From Rhizobium leucaenae USDA 9039 (GTDB lineage Bacteria; Pseudomonadota; Alphaproteobacteria; Rhizobiales; Rhizobiaceae), in assembly GCF_000426285.1 (NCBI RefSeq), contig NZ_AUFB01000006.1:124001-188000 (forward strand): 64,000 nucleotides of DNA, in the 5' to 3' direction. The notes under the pieces were generated by a model. The model saw nothing but the letters and a program-made list of their open reading frames with translations. It searched no databases and was not told the origin of the DNA. Positions 58,651-64,000 of the stretch are shown here, in pieces. Position 1 is the first letter of the stretch. Each line of letters begins with the position of its first letter. The translations under genes were made by a program, and so were the position numbers.

Positions 58651-59478
58651 ATGGCTATCTTCATGGACCGACATGATCTTGCGGGGATCACTGCGGCCGA
58701 TATTGCCGAAGCACATCGTAAGGATCTCGACATTCAAGATCGGTACGGGGTCAAGTTCCTCACCTATTGGTTCGACGAGCGGCGCGGAACTGCTTTTTGC
58801 CTGATGGATGCGCCGGACATGGAAACCGCCCAATGCGTGCACCGCGAGGCGCATGGCTTCATCGCCGCCGAGGTTGTCGAAGTCGCCCTGTCGGCAGTCG
58901 AGGCATTTCTCGGCCGAATTCATGATCCCGAGCCGGCATCCGGACAGTCCGCTGTCGAAATGGATGCCGGTCATAGGGCCATTCTGTTCACCGATATCGT
59001 CGGCTCGACCGAGATGACATCGCGTCTCGGTGACCGCATGGCGACTGAACTGGTGAGGGCGCACGATGCTGTCGTGCGCAGATGCCTCGCCCGATCGTCA
59101 GGCCGCGAGGTAAAGCACACCGGCGACGGGATCATGGCAATGTTCGTCTCGACAACTGCAGCCGTCGATTGCGCCATCGCGATCCAGCAGGAATTCAAGC
59201 GTTACAATCAGGACAATCTCGAACCGCTTCATATACGCATCGGCCTGGATTGCGGCGAGCCCGTCGAGGACAGCAACGACTTGTTCGGTTCAACGGTTCA
59301 ACTGGCAGCACGATTGTGTGCCTCGGCCTCTGCCGATCAGATCCTCGTGTCGGAAAGCATTTTTCGAGAATACGGCACCGCCGATTTCTTCGCACATGCG
59401 ACCCACCGGCGGCTGAAAGGTTTTTTGAAGCCTGTCTTGGTCCTCCAATGTGACTGGTGCAAAGCCGCCATCCAATGA
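58651..59478 (+). CDS. DUF4242-class III nucleotide cyclase fusion
   Basis: Protein of 275 aa. Residues 1-85 match DUF4242 (M-A-I-F-M-D-R-H-D-L, then Y-W-F-D-E and F-C-L-M-D-A-P), a small ferredoxin-like domain related to a nickel-binding actinobacterial protein. Residues 108-270 form a class III adenylate/guanylate cyclase catalytic domain: metal-binding D115 (L-F-T-D-I-V-G-S) and D159 (T-G-D-G), purine-binding K155, and R221 in A-A-R-L. The usual transition-state Asn two turns earlier is Gln (Q217). No membrane segment. It could make cAMP in response to a ligand of the N-terminal domain, or be a non-canonical cyclase. Confidence 0.85.
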   Translation: MAIFMDRHDLAGITAADIAEAHRKDLDIQDRYGVKFLTYWFDERRGTAFCLMDAPDMETAQCVHREAHGFIAAEVVEVALSAVEAFLGRIHDPEPASGQSAVEMDAGHRAILFTDIVGSTEMTSRLGDRMATELVRAHDAVVRRCLARSSGREVKHTGDGIMAMFVSTTAAVDCAIAIQQEFKRYNQDNLEPLHIRIGLDCGEPVEDSNDLFGSTVQLAARLCASASADQILVSESIFREYGTADFFAHATHRRLKGFLKPVLVLQCDWCKAAIQ

Positions 59479-59774
59479 TCGAATTCTCGTGACCATTGCG
59501 AAAATTCGTTCCTATGTCCCTTCGATGGGCGGATTTCGGACGCTCTCCATCAATTATTTTTCGCCCTTAAGTGGCGCTTTCCCTATCGCCGCAGAGACCG
59601 CGATAACTGCTTATAAGGGCGGGAAAATCTGGCGCGACCATCTGCAGCGACCTCATGCTACTTCAAAGGAGAACATGTCGGCGAGCATTCCTGCGGCATA
59701 AAAAAGGGAACAAAGCAGCGGCGGCGAAAGTTCTCATGTCGAACTCTCATGTCGAACCAACGTGAGCAGCGGCG
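59479..59774. other. Intergenic region before glgE
   Basis: About 300 bases without a supported gene. It carries the stress-type promoter at 59707 and a tandem repeat of the phrase CTCATGTCGAAC (59733 and 59747) just before the glgE start, 14 bases apart. Confidence 0.5.
59707..59732 (+). promoter_or_regulatory. Probable EcfG-type promoter of glgE-treS
   Basis: GGAAC, 17 bases, AGTT: near-consensus for the general-stress sigma factor, 42 bases before the glgE ATG. Trehalose-related genes are common members of that regulon. Confidence 0.5.
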
Positions 59775-62700
59775 ATGACATCAACTGCGAACGAGGGGTT
59801 GCCGAGCACTCCACCCCAAATTTACTACGTCAATCCCCTGCTTCTCAGAGGGATCGACGCATGGCGCGAGCTTTTTGATCACGCAAAGGATATTGGTTTC
59901 GATACGGTTCTGACGGCGCCGCTTTTCGATCGAGGCGGCAACAGCGTGTTCGCGGCTCAGGATTTCGAAAATCTTGACCCTGAACTCTCCCTTGGGACAT
60001 CTCTCGTCGACGGCTTAGGGGCTTTGGCAGTCGCTGCGCGAGAGCGGGGTGTGGCCCTCATGATGGATCTCGTGCTCGATAGAAAGGCACGCGATCCGTC
60101 GCGGGATTTGCGTCCGATTGATCCGAGGCTCTCGCCATTGGACGCAAGCAGCTCCCTCATTACCCTCACCGCAGAAGATCGGCAATCACAGCTCCTGGCC
60201 GAATGGACGAAACGGCTGCAGACGCTGAGCGGGCTTGGAATATCGGGCTATCGCTGTCTGGGCACCGATCGCATACCACCGGAGCTATGGCGATCTTTGA
60301 TCACGGCGATCCGGGAACAGGCGCCGAACGTGCAATTCATGGCCTGGACGCCCGGCACTGCCTTCGAGGCGAGGGCTGCACTAGCCGGTCTCGGCTTTGA
60401 TGGCTGCTTTTCCTCGATGGCCTGGTGGGACTTCGACGAAAGGTGGTTCATAGAGGAGCATCGCGTTCAGCAACCGCTTGGCTGGCAAATCGCTTTTCCG
60501 GAGCCACCATTTGCCAAACGGATGGCTCACGGTACGGAAAGCCGGGAAATACGCGAACGACGGTCCATAAGGGCGCTGCGCCTTGCCACGTCATTGGGCG
60601 GCGGGCTCATGATCCCGATGGGATTCGAATATGGCGCCGCCCTGCCGCTCGATCCCACCCACGGAGACGGATCGGGATTGCGGGGCCTCCGATATGACCT
60701 GGCCTTCGATATCTCGTCCGAAATTCGCGCTGCCAACATGGAACTAGGCACGAACGGCGCGAAGTTTCATTCGTCGCTTTCTCTTATCCGCAGCGCAAGC
60801 AGCCCGGTATCCGCACTCCTTCATTCAAACGAAGAAGACCTTCGGGATGCAGACCGCGTACAGATCATCCTTCTCAACAGAGACCTCCGGCGAAGCGCTC
60901 CTGCTCCTTTGACGGCGCTGCGCGAGGCAGCCTCGCGCTTTCTCCCCTTTAAGAAGGGCGTTGATGCGGCCCTGCGCCTGCGGGCCGGAGAAATTATCGC
61001 GTTCGAGGCGACGGCCTCGACGCCGATCACGGTCGCTCCCACGCTGGACATTACAAAGGCTATCGCCTCGCCGCGCCTGGCAATCGAAAATATCATGCCT
61101 CGGGTCGATGACGGACGGTTTCCGGTCAAGCGGATCGTCGGCGACGTCGTCTCGGTCGAGGCTGATATCTTCGCCGACGGACATGATCCGATCGCCGCAG
61201 CCCTCCTATGGCGCTCCGCGGATGCGACTGCATGGAACGAAGTGGCGATGCGGCTGGTCGAGAACGACCGGTGGCGGGCCGAATTTCCGCTGGAGCGGGT
61301 CGGCCGGTATGAATTCGCAGTCGAGGCCTGGAAGAGCCTGTTTGCGGTCTTTCGCTATGAGCTGTCGAAGAAGAACGAGGCGAGGCTCGATCTCAAGTTG
61401 GAAATCCAGGAAGGAATGAACCTCGTTCGCGCAGCACTCGCCGAGGCGCGGGACACGCTTCGCACCGAGCTGCAGGCACTGTTTGAAAAGCTTGAATCCT
61501 CCTCACAGGCGGACCGGACTGCAATTCTGCTTAATCTGCATACGTCCGAACTGATGGCGCGAGCGGATAAGCGACCCTTCCGAGTTCGCTCGGAAGCGAG
61601 CATAGTGGATGCGGAGCGGAAGGCTGCGGCATACGCAAGCTGGTACCAGATCTTTCCACGCTCGCAGAGCGGCGACCCAGGCAGGCACGGCACCTTCGAC
61701 GATGTTGTCGCAAGACTGCCGGCCATTCGCGACATGGGTTTCGATGTGCTCTATTTTCCGCCGATCCATCCGATCGGTTCGACCAACAGGAAGGGGCGCA
61801 ACAACAGCCTGCAAGCGGGCCCGGGCGATCCTGGAAGTCCCTATGCCATCGGCTCGCCCGCCGGCGGGCACGATGCCATCCATCCGGAACTCGGCACGTT
61901 CGATGATTTTCGTCGCCTAATCAAAGCGGCCGAGGAGCATGGCCTTGAGATCGCGCTCGATCTCGCAATCCAGACATCGCCCGATCACCCTTGGCTGAAG
62001 GAGCATCCGGGTTGGTTTGATTGGCGGCCGGACGGAACGATCCGTTACGCCGAGAACCCGCCGAAAAAATACGAAGACATCGTTAACGTCGATTTTTACA
62101 CCAGGGATTCCCTGCCCGGCCTATGGCTCGAGCTGCGGCGGGTCGTCCAAGTATGGGTGGATCAGGGCGTAAAGCTGTTTCGCGTCGACAATCCTCACAC
62201 CAAACCATTTCCTTTCTGGGAATGGCTGATCGACGATATCAGGGCGCGTCACCCGGATGTGGTTTTCCTGTCGGAAGCGTTCACCAAGCCGAAAGTCATG
62301 TACCGGCTCGCAAAGCTCGGCTTTTCCCAATCCTACACATACTTCACCTGGCGCAATGCCAAATGGGAGCTCGAACACTATATGCGAGAGCTCACCCAGA
62401 CGGAGGTGAAGGATTTTTTCCGCCCGCATTTCTTCGTCAACACGCATGATATCAATCCGGACTTTCTGCAGAACGCGCCCCGCCCCGCCTTCCTGATCCG
62501 CGCGGCACTCGCGGCGACGCTTTCAGGTCTTTGGGGTGTTTATAACGGTTTTGAACTTTGCGAGGGACGTCCTGACGCCAAGCGCAAGGAATATGCCGAC
62601 AGCGAGAAATATGAAATTCGCGCCTGGGATCACGATCGGCCCGGCAACATCATCGCCGAGATCCGGATGCTGAACCGGATCAGAAACGAAAACAGCGCCC

Positions 62701-63005
62701 TGCATTCGCACCTGGGGCTGACGCTTCTTTACGCAGCCAACGACAATATTCTGTTTTTCGAAAAAGCAAGCCCTGCCCGCGACAATGTCCTGCTCGTCGC
62801 CATTACCCTCGATCCTCACCACCCACAGGAGAGCGAGGTCGAGATACCGCTGTGGCTCTGGTCACTCGGGGATGACGGTACGTTGGACGCCGAGGATCTC
62901 ATCGGCGGCGGTCGCTTCAGTTGGACCGGCAAACGGCAGAGGGTCTGGCTCGATCCGCACAGCCTGCCCTTCGCCATCTGGCGCGTCCGGTCAAGGGAGG
63001 CATGA
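59775..63005 (+). CDS. glgE: Maltosyltransferase GlgE with extra N-terminal GH13-like half
   Basis: Protein of 1076 aa, some 400 longer than typical GlgE (about 660-700 aa). From about residue 437 the chain is a complete GlgE: N-domain (P-R-V-D-D-G-R-F-P-V-K), barrel with A-S-W-Y-Q-I-F-P-R-S near 616, catalytic nucleophile D805 in F-R-V-D-N-P-H-T-K-P and acid/base E834 in L-S-E-A-F-T-K-P, 29 residues apart as in Streptomyces GlgE. Residues 15-430 look like a degenerate alpha-amylase-type barrel (Y-Y-V-N-P-L-L-L, then G-I-S-G-Y-R-C-L where the nucleophile motif should be) that has lost its catalytic residues. GlgE adds maltose from maltose 1-phosphate to alpha-1,4-glucan. treS follows without a gap, as in the TreS-Pep2-GlgE route. 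Confidence 0.92.
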   Translation: MTSTANEGLPSTPPQIYYVNPLLLRGIDAWRELFDHAKDIGFDTVLTAPLFDRGGNSVFAAQDFENLDPELSLGTSLVDGLGALAVAARERGVALMMDLVLDRKARDPSRDLRPIDPRLSPLDASSSLITLTAEDRQSQLLAEWTKRLQTLSGLGISGYRCLGTDRIPPELWRSLITAIREQAPNVQFMAWTPGTAFEARAALAGLGFDGCFSSMAWWDFDERWFIEEHRVQQPLGWQIAFPEPPFAKRMAHGTESREIRERRSIRALRLATSLGGGLMIPMGFEYGAALPLDPTHGDGSGLRGLRYDLAFDISSEIRAANMELGTNGAKFHSSLSLIRSASSPVSALLHSNEEDLRDADRVQIILLNRDLRRSAPAPLTALREAASRFLPFKKGVDAALRLRAGEIIAFEATASTPITVAPTLDITKAIASPRLAIENIMPRVDDGRFPVKRIVGDVVSVEADIFADGHDPIAAALLWRSADATAWNEVAMRLVENDRWRAEFPLERVGRYEFAVEAWKSLFAVFRYELSKKNEARLDLKLEIQEGMNLVRAALAEARDTLRTELQALFEKLESSSQADRTAILLNLHTSELMARADKRPFRVRSEASIVDAERKAAAYASWYQIFPRSQSGDPGRHGTFDDVVARLPAIRDMGFDVLYFPPIHPIGSTNRKGRNNSLQAGPGDPGSPYAIGSPAGGHDAIHPELGTFDDFRRLIKAAEEHGLEIALDLAIQTSPDHPWLKEHPGWFDWRPDGTIRYAENPPKKYEDIVNVDFYTRDSLPGLWLELRRVVQVWVDQGVKLFRVDNPHTKPFPFWEWLIDDIRARHPDVVFLSEAFTKPKVMYRLAKLGFSQSYTYFTWRNAKWELEHYMRELTQTEVKDFFRPHFFVNTHDINPDFLQNAPRPAFLIRAALAATLSGLWGVYNGFELCEGRPDAKRKEYADSEKYEIRAWDHDRPGNIIAEIRMLNRIRNENSALHSHLGLTLLYAANDNILFFEKASPARDNVLLVAITLDPHHPQESEVEIPLWLWSLGDDGTLDAEDLIGGGRFSWTGKRQRVWLDPHSLPFAIWRVRSREA

Positions 63006-64000
63006 ATGGACACGACGCACCGCGACAGAGAGCGCGATCCACTCTGGTACAAGGACGCGATGATCTATCAGCTCCATATCAAATCGTTCTATGATGCCAA
63101 CAATGACGGCGTCGGCGATTTTGCTGGGCTGCACCAAAAACTCGACCATATCGCGTCACTTGGAATCAACGCCATTTGGCTGCTTCCCTTCTTCCCGTCG
63201 CCGCGCCGCGACGACGGTTATGACATTGCCGATTATGGCAATGTCAGCCCAGATTACGGAACGATGGAGGATTTTCGAGCCTTCGTGGACGCCGCCCATC
63301 AGCGCAATATCCACGTCATCATCGAACTCGTGATCAACCACACCTCGGACCAGCACCCGTGGTTCCAACGCGCCCGGCAAGCACCGGCAGGATCGCCCGA
63401 ACGGGAATTTTATCTCTGGTCGGATACTGATCAGAGGTTTTCGGAAACCCGCATCATTTTCGTCGATACCGAAAAATCCAACTGGACATGGGATCCGGTC
63501 GCCGGCGCCTACTATTGGCATCGGTTCTACTCGCACCAGCCGGATCTGAACTTCGACAACCCGCTTGTGATGGAAGAATTGCTGAAGGTGATGCGCTTTT
63601 GGCTGGAAACCGGCATCGACGGTTTTCGTCTGGATGCCATCCCCTACCTCGTCGAACGGGACGGCACGATCAACGAGAACCTGCCCGAAACCCACGCGAT
63701 CCTCAAGCGGATACGCGCGGCGCTGGATTCGACCCATCCCGGCGTGATGCTGCTCGCCGAGGCGAACCAGTGGCCGGAAGACACGCGCGAATATTTCGGC
63801 GACGGCGACGAATGCCATATGGCGTTTCACTTCCCGCTGATGCCGCGCATGTACATGGCGATCGCCAAGGAAGACCGTTTTCCGATCACCGATATTCTGC
63901 GCCAGACGCCCGAAATTCCAGACATCTGCCAATGGGCGATATTCCTGCGCAATCATGATGAGCTGACGCTCGAAATGGTGACCGACGCCGAGCGCGATTA
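63006..64000 (+). CDS. treS: Trehalose synthase, N-terminal part (cut by right edge)
   Basis: At least 331 codons from the ATG at 63006, one base after the glgE stop. TreS interconverts maltose and trehalose. The GH13 barrel starts W-Y-K-D-A-M-I-Y-Q-L-H-I near residue 13, with W-L-L-P-F-F-P-S near 56, catalytic nucleophile D210 in G-F-R-L-D-A-I-P-Y, acid/base E252 in L-L-A-E-A-N-Q-W and F-L-R-N-H-D-E-L near 315. The C-terminal part, which in many relatives is a maltokinase, lies outside the window. Confidence 0.95.
   Translation, partial: MDTTHRDRERDPLWYKDAMIYQLHIKSFYDANNDGVGDFAGLHQKLDHIASLGINAIWLLPFFPSPRRDDGYDIADYGNVSPDYGTMEDFRAFVDAAHQRNIHVIIELVINHTSDQHPWFQRARQAPAGSPEREFYLWSDTDQRFSETRIIFVDTEKSNWTWDPVAGAYYWHRFYSHQPDLNFDNPLVMEELLKVMRFWLETGIDGFRLDAIPYLVERDGTINENLPETHAILKRIRAALDSTHPGVMLLAEANQWPEDTREYFGDGDECHMAFHFPLMPRMYMAIAKEDRFPITDILRQTPEIPDICQWAIFLRNHDELTLEMVTDAERD

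Overview
The window reads as accessory DNA from a Rhizobiaceae-type alphaproteobacterium (Rhizobium or a close relative). The evidence is high GC coding DNA, dense ABC sugar and amino-acid transporters, two DUF982 genes, an alphaproteobacterial type of general-stress promoter (GGAAC-N16-CGTT), assimilatory nirBD/nitrate reductase under sigma-54, and the Ku/LigD content typical of rhizobial replicons. No ribosomal, tRNA or replication genes were seen, so a chromid, megaplasmid or chromosomal accessory region are all possible.

Layout. (1) 1-1.1 kb: 5' part of a minus-strand gene for a protein built from tandem 8-residue repeats, running off the left edge. (2) 1.4-7.7 kb: phenylalanine/tyrosine degradation. 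phhA makes tyrosine; hpd, hmgA, fumarylacetoacetate hydrolase and maiA take 4-hydroxyphenylpyruvate to fumarate and acetoacetate; two Lrp/AsnC regulators sit beside the promoters. (3) 7.9-14.9 kb: nitrate assimilation (narK-nirB-nirD-narB) behind a sigma-54 promoter and a leader RNA with an ANTAR-type hexaloop hairpin and an intrinsic terminator. (4) 14.9-28.1 kb: a stress/DNA-repair island: two ku genes, ligD, an RMF-like small protein, two DUF982 proteins, a BON protein, UdgX, a single-domain response regulator, and a frameshifted nuoB. Eight sites here fit GGAAC-N16-NGTT, most just upstream of genes. (5) 28.2-41.6 kb: a D-apiose catabolic cluster: GntR regulator, RuBisCO-like protein, OiaK kinase, ApnO, a ribose-type ABC importer with a DUF2291 lipoprotein, ApsD, ApnL, and DhaK/DhaL. 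(6) 41.7-47.5 kb: a second, CUT1-type sugar importer around a cytoplasmic DUF5060/DUF4038 (apiosidase-like) glycoside hydrolase. It carries the same operator-like motif as the apiose operons, which suggests an apioside uptake-and-cleavage arm. (7) 48.5-55.3 kb: a FAD amine/amino-acid oxidase, a polar amino-acid ABC system with permease and ATPase fused, a LacI regulator with twin palindromic operators, a UxuA-family enzyme and a HAD phosphatase. (8) 55.3-58.6 kb: LacI regulator divergent from a PhyH-family dioxygenase and an SDR. (9) 58.6-64 kb: a DUF4242-cyclase fusion, then glgE with an extra N-terminal GH13-like half, and treS cut by the right edge, behind a stress-type promoter.

How the parts connect: regions 5 and 6 look like one regulon for a branched plant cell-wall or glycoside sugar. 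Region 4 and the glgE-treS operon look like targets of the general stress response (repair of double-strand breaks, uracil in DNA, ribosome hibernation, trehalose/glucan). Regions 2 and 3 feed aromatic amino-acid carbon and nitrate nitrogen into central metabolism. All family assignments come from reading motifs; no database search was run.
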